Shown: positions 34,514 to 42,629 of the stretch, piece after piece
Layout of the letters: every line of letters starts with the position of its first letter
Numbering within the stretch: position 1 is the stretch's first letter
NCBI GenBank assembly: GCA_903970615.1
Contig: CAJCJH010000007.1
Location: 1-55,611 of the forward strand
Length of the DNA stretch: 55,611 nt
DNA from: Rhodospirillales bacterium
GTDB taxonomy: Bacteria; Pseudomonadota; Gammaproteobacteria; Nevskiales; Nevskiaceae
Reading direction: 5' to 3'
The notes under the pieces: generated by a model
Database searches by the model: none
What the model was told of the DNA's origin: nothing
The model's input: the letters and a program-made list of their open reading frames with translations, nothing else
Position numbers and translations under genes: made by a program

Positions 34514-35950
34514 CTAGTTATCGTTGTAGTTGGTATCCGGCGGCAGCGGGTAGTAACCGTTGCAGTTTGGAACCAAGCCAGCGCCATCGGTATCGGAACC
34601 ATCGATATTGGAATTGGTCGGGAATGCAATGATGCGATTGTTACTCTGATCCGACACCCAAAGATTACCGCCGTTATCCGCAAACACGCCGGACGGGCTG
34701 TGCAGCGTGTTCTGCGTTGCCAAGGTGTTCGACTGGCCATTGGTCTGGTCGCCCGCAACGCCGTTCTGGTCGTCGTCGTTGTAGGACGAATGGGTGAAAT
34801 CCTGCTGGCCAAAAACGTAGTTCGCAGGAGCGCCTTTGATGGTGGTTTGCCAGCCTGCTGAGAACTGGAGTACGCGGTGGTTGCCGGTATCGGCGACATA
34901 CAGCGCACGACTCGCTACGAAGATACCCGTCGGGCTATTCAACAGCTGCTGAGAGACGCCAGGATTGGTAGTCGAAAACTGGGTTTGACCGACAACTACG
35001 CCTGCATTGGTGAAGTTACTGCTCGGCACCTGGCTCCAATAAAGAACACGGTTATTGCCGGTATCGCTGATCACCAGTGAGAAGCCATCGGTCCACACAT
35101 CGGTGGGCGTGGTGAATTGCACAGACTGAGAACCGGTTGAACTCGTGTAGAAATAGCCAGCCGTGCTGGTGGTGAAACCACTGCCGCTGCCATTATCGAC
35201 TTGCCCCAGCTCGACCGAGGCTGCCGAACCGGTGGCGAGTGTCCCCACCGCTGCATTCCAGATCAGTACTCGATTATTGTTCTGATCGACGATGACCAGC
35301 TTGTTGTTGTTCAACATCGCGCCCGTCGGGTTCGACAAGGTGCTGGCCGTCGGCGCGCTCAGACCCATGTTCGATTGATTGCTACTGATATCGGTCTGGC
35401 CAATGATGACATCTGGAGCAGTCGACGCTGAGGTCGGTAAGGTATTCCAGATCAATACCCGATTATTTCCGGTGTCAGTCACAACCAAGCGGCCGTCATC
35501 TGAAACCGATACCTTGGAAGGACTCGCAAGGCCGTACGCCGTGCTGGAAGTTGCGCTGGTACCCGGCGCGGCAGTGCCGAAGCCGGACTGGCCCAATACA
35601 AAGGTCGCGGCTGGGGTGATCGTTCCAGTAACCGGCACAGGCGATGCGTAGCCTAGAATCCGGTTATTGGCCGTATCCGCCACGTAGGCAATTGTCGGCG
35701 TGCTGCTGACGCTTTCAGAAAGTCCGCCGAAAGGACCGGCCAGCGTCGAACTGCTGATCGTGCCTCCCTCATTAGGGGTATTGCCTTGGTAGGTTGTCTG
35801 ACCAATCAAAGCCGAGCCTAGCGCCATGTAGTGGCAAGCATTCCTGCTGCTGCCGCAAGCGGCCAAGCCAATTGCGAGCGACGCGCAAAGCGAAATCGCA
35901 CCGAGCTTTCCGCTGGCACGTGCGCGGCGAACCAAATCCTGTTTCCTCAC
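34514..35950 (-). CDS. NHL-type beta-propeller lipoprotein with six GQ/NNR repeats
   Basis: A 478-residue predicted lipoprotein: signal peptide with lipobox L29-A-A-C32. The rest is six repeats of about 58-80 residues. Each has a GQ element (ALIGQTTY at 47, FVLGQSGF at 117, VIIGQTDI at 181, VELGQVDN at 246, VVVGQTQF at 318, YVFGQQDF at 378) and an NHL-like blade element (ADTANNRIL at 91, TDTGNNRVL at 158, VDQNNNRVL at 221, SDTGNNRVL at 295, ADTGNHRVL at 353, SDQSNNRII at 433). This suggests a six-bladed propeller. The start GTG at 35950 follows GAAGGGG. The protein is Ser/Thr/Asn-rich and its gene is less GC-rich than its neighbours. Function unknown; it sits beside the type II secretion genes. 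Confidence 0.8.
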   Translation of the reverse strand: MRKQDLVRRARASGKLGAISLCASLAIGLAACGSSRNACHYMALGSALIGQTTYQGNTPNEGGTISSSTLAGPFGGLSESVSSTPTIAYVADTANNRILGYASPVPVTGTITPAATFVLGQSGFGTAAPGTSATSSTAYGLASPSKVSVSDDGRLVVTDTGNNRVLIWNTLPTSASTAPDVIIGQTDISSNQSNMGLSAPTASTLSNPTGAMLNNNKLVIVDQNNNRVLIWNAAVGTLATGSAASVELGQVDNGSGSGFTTSTAGYFYTSSTGSQSVQFTTPTDVWTDGFSLVISDTGNNRVLYWSQVPSSNFTNAGVVVGQTQFSTTNPGVSQQLLNSPTGIFVASRALYVADTGNHRVLQFSAGWQTTIKGAPANYVFGQQDFTHSSYNDDDQNGVAGDQTNGQSNTLATQNTLHSPSGVFADNGGNLWVSDQSNNRIIAFPTNSNIDGSDTDGAGLVPNCNGYYPLPPDTNYNDN

Positions 35951-36362
35951 TTCAACACCCCTTCAATCAATTGATTACCACACATAGGATGACACGAACC
36001 CAGGGATTGGGTCGTGACCTGCCGTTCAGCTTTACCCGCCTTTACGCGGGCTACGCGCGCCGGACTAGTGGACACGGCGTGAGTCGAGAAGCCACTCGTT
36101 TAAGTCTAACCGCTTTACGCGATTATCAGCGGCGGCAAGAAGTTTACTCAGTTGGATCAAAAATAGCTTGTGCGTTTTATCAATCACATAAGGCTCGAGC
36201 TTAGCTTGCGATTCTTAACGCGCGCTTGTGCTTTTTTCAAGATGATCGACTTGCCGCGCACGATTCATAGCCCCGAATCAAACCGCAAGCCATTTGTCGT
36301 GCCCGCTTTCGATAATGCTTGTAAGCGTAAATTTATGCCGCGTCTGCGCGGCGCCCGTTATG
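35951..36362. other. Divergent intergenic region between NHL lipoprotein gene and gspC
   Basis: This 412-nt stretch carries no gene I can support. It must hold the promoters of the lipoprotein gene and of the gsp operon. One small hairpin is visible (CCCGC-CTTTAC-GCGGG near 36037-36052). GATAAT at 36311 resembles a -10 box, but no -35 box is at the right distance. It is more AT-rich near 36130-36230. Confidence 0.5.
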
Positions 36363-37280
36363 ATGCGCACTCGCATGGCAAACCTTTCTTTTAGCAGCGG
36401 CTCCGATGTCGCCAAATTCGCGGCGGAAACGTATGCGCGATATGGCCGCTGGCTGCCCGATATCGCCGCCGCCTTGCTGGCGCTGGTAATCGGTGCATTG
36501 CTGGCGCAACTGGTCTGGGCGCTGATACCGGTGCCGGCATCTGCGCAATGGAAACCGGCACCCGCAGCGGCGGTGGAGAATCATGGCGATGCGCTCGATC
36601 TGAACCAGATCAGCAACGCGCAGCTGTTCGGAAAATATGAACCGGTGGCTGCGGTCGCCGCCGCAGAAACCGCGCCGGATACGCAACTCGCGCTGACGCT
36701 GCTCGGCATTTTCGCCGATGGTCGCGATGCGAAATCCTCGCGCGCGTTGATCGGCGCTGCCGGCGGCGATGAAAAGCCTTACGCGATCGGCGACGACATT
36801 TCGCGCGGCGTTACGCTGCAGGCAATTTTCGCGGATCGCGTGGTGCTGTCGCGCAACGGCAAGCTGGAAACGCTGCGGCTGGAAAAAGACAAACCCAGTT
36901 CGGGCGATGGCGGGCCGATGCAGGCAGCCGATAACGGCGGCCAGATCGAAGGCGCTGAAGTGCAGCAGCTGGCCGACATCCGCAGCAAGATGCTGAGCGA
37001 TCCGTCGAAGGCACAGGACTACATCCGCGTCACTCCGGTGCCTGCTCCGAGCGGCGGCGGTCAGATCGGCTATCGCATTTATCCGGGCAAGGACAAGTCG
37101 CTGTTCACCGCAGCCGGTTTGCGGCCCGGCGATGTGGTGACCTCGGTCAATGGCATTCCGCTCAGCGATCCCGCAAAATCCCTGCAGATGCTCAGCGATT
37201 TAAGTCAATCCCAGCAACTCAGCGTGGTCATCGATCGCGGCGGGCAATCCCAGACCGTCAGCGTATCTCTCAGTCCGTAG
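36363..37280 (+). CDS. gspC: Type II secretion system protein C
   Basis: Inner-membrane component linking the assembly platform to the secretin. The N-terminus is cytosolic, followed by a transmembrane helix (IAAALLALVIGALLAQLVWA) and the HR domain (NAQLFGKYEP, LALTLLGIFADGRDA, GVTLQAIFADRVVLSRNGK). A C-terminal PDZ domain (LFTAAGLRPGDVVTSVNGIP) completes it. Met codons at 36363 and 36375 compete for the start and neither has a clear ribosome-binding site. It is the first gene of gspC-D-E-F. Confidence 0.92.
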   Translation: MRTRMANLSFSSGSDVAKFAAETYARYGRWLPDIAAALLALVIGALLAQLVWALIPVPASAQWKPAPAAAVENHGDALDLNQISNAQLFGKYEPVAAVAAAETAPDTQLALTLLGIFADGRDAKSSRALIGAAGGDEKPYAIGDDISRGVTLQAIFADRVVLSRNGKLETLRLEKDKPSSGDGGPMQAADNGGQIEGAEVQQLADIRSKMLSDPSKAQDYIRVTPVPAPSGGGQIGYRIYPGKDKSLFTAAGLRPGDVVTSVNGIPLSDPAKSLQMLSDLSQSQQLSVVIDRGGQSQTVSVSLSP

Positions 37281-37314
37281 TTCCCGTCACCGTGGTCAAA
37301 GCCGTCTGCGCCCT

Positions 37315-39666
37315 ATGAACCTGAGCTTCCGCTTCGCCCATTCCATGTTGGGTTCGACCCTCGTTGCGGCCGCCATTGCAGCGGGCATTGCCTCGGCGCA
37401 GCCGTTGAAGGAACCGTCTAAAAACGGCCGTGAAGTCACGCTGAATCTGAAAGATGCCGACATCAACACGCTGATCGCCACGGTCAGCGAAGTCACCGGC
37501 AAGAACTTCATCATCGACCCGCGCGTGAAGGGCAAGGTAACGGTGATTTCATCGAGCCCGATGAACGCGGCCGGCGTTTACGAGACCTTTCTGGCGGTGC
37601 TGCAGGTCAACGGCTTCGCGGCGATTCCCGCCGGCGAAGCCACCAAGATCGTGCTGGACGCGAATGCGCGCACCGAGGGCGGCAGCTATCTCGGCTCCGG
37701 CAGCGGCCTTGCCGAAGATGAAATCGTCACCCATGTTTACGAAGTACGCAACGCTTCCGCCGCGCAGCTGGTGACGATGCTGCGGCCGCTGGTGGCGCAA
37801 TCCGGCCAGATCGCGTCCTACAACGGTAGCAACAGTCTGATCATCTCGGATCGCGCTTCCAACGTGCGGCGCTTGGAAAGATTGATCCAGCAGATCGACG
37901 TCGCCGGCGACCGCGATGTGGAATTGATCCCGCTGCAAAATGCTTCGGCCAGCGATGTCGTGCGCTCGCTGACTACCTTGACGCAAGCCGCAAAGCAGGC
38001 CGATCCCACCGCGCAGCAAACGGCAGTGATTGCGGATGATCGCAGCAACTCGGTTTTGATTGCCGGACCCAAAGGCGATCGTGAACGCCTGATCGAAGTC
38101 ATCAAGGATCTCGATGCGCCGACCAAGGATAAAAGCGGCGACACGCAGGTGATTTATCTGCGCTTCGCCAGCGCGGAAAATCTGGCGCCGATTCTGGAAG
38201 GCTACGCACAACAGGCGAGCAAGCCGGCCAAATCGACCGGCAGCATGTTCGGCAACAGCAGTGGTAGCGGCTTTGGCAGCAGCAGCTTCGGCAGCAATTC
38301 CTCGACCTCCACTTCAACGCCGGCGCCCACCACTTCGTCAAGTTCGAGTTCTTCCAGTCTCGGCGGCGGCGGCAATGGCGATCTGCGGGTGATCCCCGAC
38401 AAGGACACCAACGCGCTGGTGATTACCGCGCCGCCGAAGATCATGCAGAAAGTGAAACACGTCATCGAGCAGCTGGATATCCGCCGCTCGCAGGTGCTGG
38501 TAGAAGGCATCGTCGCCGAAGTCAGCGCCAACAAGGCCAGTTCGCTCGGCGTGGATTACCTCGCCTACGATCCGCACAGCGTTGCCGCCACCGGCATCCT
38601 CAATTCAAGCACCCTCAGCGCGCTGCAGAATGTCGGCAGCCTGGCCAGCAGTTCCACCACGCTCGGCACTAGCCTGAGCAGCAGCAGCACCACCGGTTTG
38701 ATCGCATCCGCAGCATCGTCGGTGATCGGCTCGGGCGCCACTGCGGTGGTCGGTTCGTTCTCGAATGGCCATCTGTTCGGCGCGCTGCTTAAAGCGCTGC
38801 AGAGCGATGGCGATACCAATATCCTATCGACGCCTTCGCTGGTCACGCTCGACAACGAGGAAGCCAAGTTCGAAGTCGGCCAGGAAGTGCCGTTCCAGAC
38901 CGGCTCGTTCGCCAACACCGGCACCGCCAGCAACGGCGCGGTGAATCCGTTCCAGACCATCGACCGCAAGGATGTCGGCCTCAAGCTCGGCATCACGCCG
39001 ACCATCGGCGGCGAAGGCGACAACATCCGGCTGAAGATCGAGTTCGAGAATTCGAGCCTCGCCAGCGGTCAGGCGGGTGCGGCAAACCTCGTCACCAACA
39101 AGCGCACGCTGAGCAATACGGTGAGCATCGACGGCGGCCAGATCCTCGTGATCGGCGGCTTGATCGACGACCAGCTGACCGATAGCCAGACGCGAATTCC
39201 GGTGCTCTCCGACATTCCGATTCTCGGTGCGCTGTTCCGTTCGCGCGACATCACCAAGACCAAAACCAACCTGATGATCTTCATTCATCCGGTGATTCTG
39301 CGCACGCGCGATGAGGGCGATTTCTACACGCGACGTAAATACGACGGCACCCGTGAAGCGGAAATTCGCGCGGCCAATGGCGCAATCCCGCTGCTCGGCG
39401 GCTCTCGGCCGACGCTGTATCGCTACGAAGATTACGTGCGCGAATCGAACAAGCCGGCCTCGGCGACGGATGTATCCGCGCCCAAGGACGGCCCGCCGGG
39501 TGCAGCGCCATCGAGCGGCAGTTCCAGCAGCATCGATCCGGCGGTTTCGCCGCTGCTGCCGCCGGCGCAAAGCGTGGCAGTTCCGGCGCCGGTGCCGGTG
39601 CCGGTGCCGGAAGTCGCGCCCGAATCGAATATCTCAGCACCGGGCAGCGCGACCTCGTCGCCTTGA
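37315..39666 (+). CDS. gspD: Type II secretion system secretin GspD
   Basis: Outer-membrane channel of the type II system, a 15-mer in known structures. A signal peptide ends near ASA-Q (residues 26-29). N0 domain follows (VTLNLKDADINTLIATVSEV, FIIDPRVKGKVTV), then N1-N3 repeats and the secretin domain (LLKALQSDGDTNILSTPSLV, FEVGQEVPFQTGS, DVGLKLGITPTIGG, VIGGLIDDQLTDSQTRIPVL). A long Ser/Gly/Thr-rich insert lies at about residues 300-355, within N3. The C-terminus is Pro/Val-rich. Length 783 aa. It starts 34 nt after gspC and its TGA is 38 nt before the gspE start chosen. Confidence 0.96.
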   Translation: MNLSFRFAHSMLGSTLVAAAIAAGIASAQPLKEPSKNGREVTLNLKDADINTLIATVSEVTGKNFIIDPRVKGKVTVISSSPMNAAGVYETFLAVLQVNGFAAIPAGEATKIVLDANARTEGGSYLGSGSGLAEDEIVTHVYEVRNASAAQLVTMLRPLVAQSGQIASYNGSNSLIISDRASNVRRLERLIQQIDVAGDRDVELIPLQNASASDVVRSLTTLTQAAKQADPTAQQTAVIADDRSNSVLIAGPKGDRERLIEVIKDLDAPTKDKSGDTQVIYLRFASAENLAPILEGYAQQASKPAKSTGSMFGNSSGSGFGSSSFGSNSSTSTSTPAPTTSSSSSSSSLGGGGNGDLRVIPDKDTNALVITAPPKIMQKVKHVIEQLDIRRSQVLVEGIVAEVSANKASSLGVDYLAYDPHSVAATGILNSSTLSALQNVGSLASSSTTLGTSLSSSSTTGLIASAASSVIGSGATAVVGSFSNGHLFGALLKALQSDGDTNILSTPSLVTLDNEEAKFEVGQEVPFQTGSFANTGTASNGAVNPFQTIDRKDVGLKLGITPTIGGEGDNIRLKIEFENSSLASGQAGAANLVTNKRTLSNTVSIDGGQILVIGGLIDDQLTDSQTRIPVLSDIPILGALFRSRDITKTKTNLMIFIHPVILRTRDEGDFYTRRKYDGTREAEIRAANGAIPLLGGSRPTLYRYEDYVRESNKPASATDVSAPKDGPPGAAPSSGSSSSIDPAVSPLLPPAQSVAVPAPVPVPVPEVAPESNISAPGSATSSP

Positions 39667-39704
39667 TTCAGGGCGAACACCCAGGTCAATTCCCAGTCTC
39701 AGTC

Positions 39705-41210
39705 ATGGAAATGCAAGCCAGCCCGACTCTACTGCGCCGGCCACCGTTCGCGTTTGCGAAACGCCACGGCGTAATCGTCGCGCGCGATCTCGGCGACGCG
39801 GTGGAACTGGTCTGCAGGCCCGGTGCGGCACTCGAAGCGATTCAGGAAGCGCGCCGTCTGGTGCGCCGTCCGCTGCGCATGCGGCAGGTCACGCCGGAAC
39901 AATTCGACGCGCTGCTGCAACGCACCTACGAAGGCGAAACCGGCGCCAGTGCGGCGCTGGCAAAAGGCTTGACTGCGGACGATGACGATCTCGAATCCTT
40001 GAGTCAGGCTCTGGCCGACGCGCAGGATTTGCTCGAATCCGACGACGATGCGCCGATCATCAAATTCATCAACGGTCTGCTGGTCGAAGCGATCAAGGAA
40101 AACGCTTCCGACATCCACATCGAGACGTTTGAAAGCCGCATCACCGTGCGCTTCCGTGTCGATGGCGTGCTGCGCGAAATCCTCAGTCCGCCGCGCGCGC
40201 TCGCGCCGAAAATTGTCTCGCGCGTGAAGATCATGGCGAAGCTCGATATCGCCGAAAAACGCCTGCCGCAAGATGGCCGCATCAGCCGCGCGTTCGGCGG
40301 TCGCAAGGTCGACGTGCGCGTTTCCACCATTCCCACTGGCCAGAACAACGAGCGCGTGGTGATGCGTATTCTGGATAAACAGGCCGAGCGGCTCGATCTC
40401 GAACAGCTCGGCATCGACGGCGCGCAGATCGACGTTCTGCGCCGCATCATCCATCGTCCGTACGGCATCATGCTGGTCACCGGCCCGACCGGTTCCGGCA
40501 AAACCACCACGCTGTATTCCGCGTTGAGCGTACTCAACGACACCGCGCGCACGCGCAACATCATGACGGTGGAAGATCCGATCGAGTATTACATCGACGG
40601 CGTTGGCCAGACGCAGGTGAATACGCGCGTGGAGATGACCTTCGCACGCGGCCTGCGTGCCATTCTCCGGCAAGATCCGGATGTTGTGATGGTCGGCGAA
40701 ATCCGCGATCTGGAAACTGCGGAAATCGCCGTGCAGGCTTCGCAGACCGGCCATCTGGTTTTATCAACGCTGCATACCAATACCGCCGTCGGCGCGGTCA
40801 CGCGCTTGCGCGACATGGGCGTCGAGCCGTACCAGCTATCGTCCTCGCTGGTCGGCCTGATGGCGCAACGGCTGGTGCGCACGCTATGCCCGCATTGCAA
40901 GCAGGCTTACGAAGCTTCACGTTTTGAACTCGAACAACTCGGCGTACCGTATCGCAAGAACCTGATCCTGTACAAACCGATCGGCTGCGCGCAATGCCGG
41001 CATACCGGCTACCTCGGCCGCTCCGGCATTCATGAAATCATCGAAGTCGACCGCAAGCTGGAATCGATGATCCACGACAACGCCGCCGAGCAATTGCTCG
41101 AAGCCGCAGCGCGCGAACGCGGCCCCGGCATCGTCCAGTCCGGCCGCAACAAGGTCATCGCCGGCGAGACCACGCTCGGCGAAGTGCTGCGCGTGACGAT
41201 CGAAGATTGA
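39705..41210 (+). CDS. gspE: Type II secretion ATPase GspE
   Basis: Cytoplasmic hexameric ATPase that powers pseudopilus assembly. The protein has an N-terminal GspE domain, Walker A GPTGSGKTTTLYSAL at residues 260-274, an Asp box, Walker B VVMVGEIRDLETAEIAVQAS and a His box STLHTNTAVGAV. A zinc-binding tetracysteine motif is intact (C395, C398, C428, C431). The start MEMQASPTLL at 39705 is chosen over the TTG that overlaps the gspD stop; 501 residues is normal. It precedes gspF by 71 nt. Confidence 0.96.
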   Translation: MEMQASPTLLRRPPFAFAKRHGVIVARDLGDAVELVCRPGAALEAIQEARRLVRRPLRMRQVTPEQFDALLQRTYEGETGASAALAKGLTADDDDLESLSQALADAQDLLESDDDAPIIKFINGLLVEAIKENASDIHIETFESRITVRFRVDGVLREILSPPRALAPKIVSRVKIMAKLDIAEKRLPQDGRISRAFGGRKVDVRVSTIPTGQNNERVVMRILDKQAERLDLEQLGIDGAQIDVLRRIIHRPYGIMLVTGPTGSGKTTTLYSALSVLNDTARTRNIMTVEDPIEYYIDGVGQTQVNTRVEMTFARGLRAILRQDPDVVMVGEIRDLETAEIAVQASQTGHLVLSTLHTNTAVGAVTRLRDMGVEPYQLSSSLVGLMAQRLVRTLCPHCKQAYEASRFELEQLGVPYRKNLILYKPIGCAQCRHTGYLGRSGIHEIIEVDRKLESMIHDNAAEQLLEAAARERGPGIVQSGRNKVIAGETTLGEVLRVTIED

Positions 41211-41281
41211 TGAAGCGCGGCCTGCAATACAGCCCGTATTCTGGCGCACTCTGTTTTTCGATTGTAAATCCCTGACTCTCG

Positions 41282-42514
41282 ATGGCCGCCTACGAATATT
41301 CAGCGCTCGATCCGCGAGGCCGTCAGCAGAAAGGGCTGATCGAAGGCGATACGCCGCGTCAGGTGCGGCAATTGCTACGCGATCGCGGGCTCACGCCGCT
41401 CGATATCCACGAAGTTTCCGAACGCAAGGTCCGCGGCAAGAATGCCAGCGGCAGCGCGCCGCGGACCAAGCGCAGCGGTGGCTTGAGCGGCGCTGAACTG
41501 TCACTGTTCACACGCCAGCTTTCGACGCTCGCGCGCTCCGGCCTGCCGCTGGATGAAGCGCTCACCGCGGTTTCGCAGCAGAGCGAGAACAAGCGCGTGC
41601 AGCGCATCACGCTCGGCGTGCGTGCGCGCGTGATCGAGGGCAATAGTCTGGCGTTCGCGCTGGCCGAATTTCCGAATGCGTTCCCCACACTTTTCCGCGC
41701 CACGGTGGAAGCCGGCGAGCAGGCCGGCAAGCTCGACTCGGTACTCGCGCGGCTGGCCGATTACATCGAAGGCAGGCAGGCCTTGCGCGGCAAGGTGCTG
41801 CTGGCGATTTTGTATCCGGTGATTCTGAGCCTGGTTGCGATCGGCGTGGTCATCGCGCTGCTGACTTACGTGGTGCCGAAAGTGGTCGGCGTGTTCGATT
41901 CGATCGGCCAGCAATTGCCGCCACTGACGCGCGGCCTGATCGCACTCAGCGGCTTCCTGCGCGACAAAGGCCCGTATCTCGCCATCATCCTCGTCGTCGG
42001 CATCGTGATTTTTCTGCGCGCGCTGAAAAACACCAATTTCCGCCGCAAAAAGGACCAATTCGTGCTGCGACTGCCCTTGATCGGGCGGCTGGTGCGCGGC
42101 GGCAACACCGGGCGTTTCATGCGCACGCTCGGCATCCTGTTCGGCAGCGGCGTGCCGATTCTGGATGCGCTGCGTATTGGCGCGCAGGTGGTCGACAATC
42201 TGCCGATGCGCGAAGCCGTGGACGTCGCCGGCAAGCGCGTGCGCGAAGGCGCGAGCGTGTCGCGCGCGCTATCCGAAAGCAAATTGTTTCCGCCGATCAC
42301 GATGCACCTGATCGCCTCGGGCGAATCGTCCGGCAAGCTCGACGAAATGCTTGATCGCGCCGCGGACAATCAGGAGCGTGAACTCGAAGTCACTATCGCC
42401 GCGTTGATGGGCGTATTCGAGCCGGTGCTGATCCTGACGATGGGCGCCATCGTGCTGGTGATCGTGCTGGCGATTCTGTTGCCGATTTTCGATCTGAATC
42501 AGCTGGTGAAATAG
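41282..42514 (+). CDS. gspF: Type II secretion platform protein GspF
   Basis: Polytopic inner-membrane protein that links the ATPase to the assembly platform. The 410-residue protein has the two T2SSF repeats: LSLFTRQLSTLARSGLPLDE with LFRATVEAGEQAGKLDSVL, and RFMRTLGILFGSGVPILDAL with MHLIASGESSGKLDEML. Three transmembrane helices are visible (near residues 175-200, 230-245 and 375-400). After it the canonical order would be gspG-H-I-J-K-L-M; instead an AsmA-family gene follows. Confidence 0.96.
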   Translation: MAAYEYSALDPRGRQQKGLIEGDTPRQVRQLLRDRGLTPLDIHEVSERKVRGKNASGSAPRTKRSGGLSGAELSLFTRQLSTLARSGLPLDEALTAVSQQSENKRVQRITLGVRARVIEGNSLAFALAEFPNAFPTLFRATVEAGEQAGKLDSVLARLADYIEGRQALRGKVLLAILYPVILSLVAIGVVIALLTYVVPKVVGVFDSIGQQLPPLTRGLIALSGFLRDKGPYLAIILVVGIVIFLRALKNTNFRRKKDQFVLRLPLIGRLVRGGNTGRFMRTLGILFGSGVPILDALRIGAQVVDNLPMREAVDVAGKRVREGASVSRALSESKLFPPITMHLIASGESSGKLDEMLDRAADNQERELEVTIAALMGVFEPVLILTMGAIVLVIVLAILLPIFDLNQLVK

Positions 42515-42592
42515 CAGCACTCCGCCGATCAGCGCGATCCTGCAATTGCAGCCGCTGTTGCGCAACGCGCGGAATCATTTGCGCTCAGCCCG

Positions 42593-42621
42593 GTCCTAAG
42601 TCGCATTCTCCGACTCAGGAC
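42593..42621 (+). promoter_or_regulatory. Hairpin hiding the Shine-Dalgarno sequence of the AsmA gene
   Basis: GTCCTAAGTCG (42593-42603) pairs with CGACTCAGGAC (42611-42621) around a seven-base loop, with a single A-C mismatch in 11 positions. The 3' arm contains AGGA (42617-42620), which is the ribosome-binding site nine bases before the ATG at 42630. When folded, the site would be blocked. Translational control, or coupling to translation from gspF, is inferred. Confidence 0.55.
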
Positions 42622-42629
42622 GCGCCAAC

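Noticed and set aside
39586-39620. Short GCCGGT tandem repeat in gspD
   Set aside because: It only encodes a Pro-Val run at the secretin C-terminus and shows no sign of other function.
39663-39704. TTG start for gspE overlapping the gspD stop
   Set aside because: It would add 14 residues without family support; the ATG at 39705 gives the usual GspE length.
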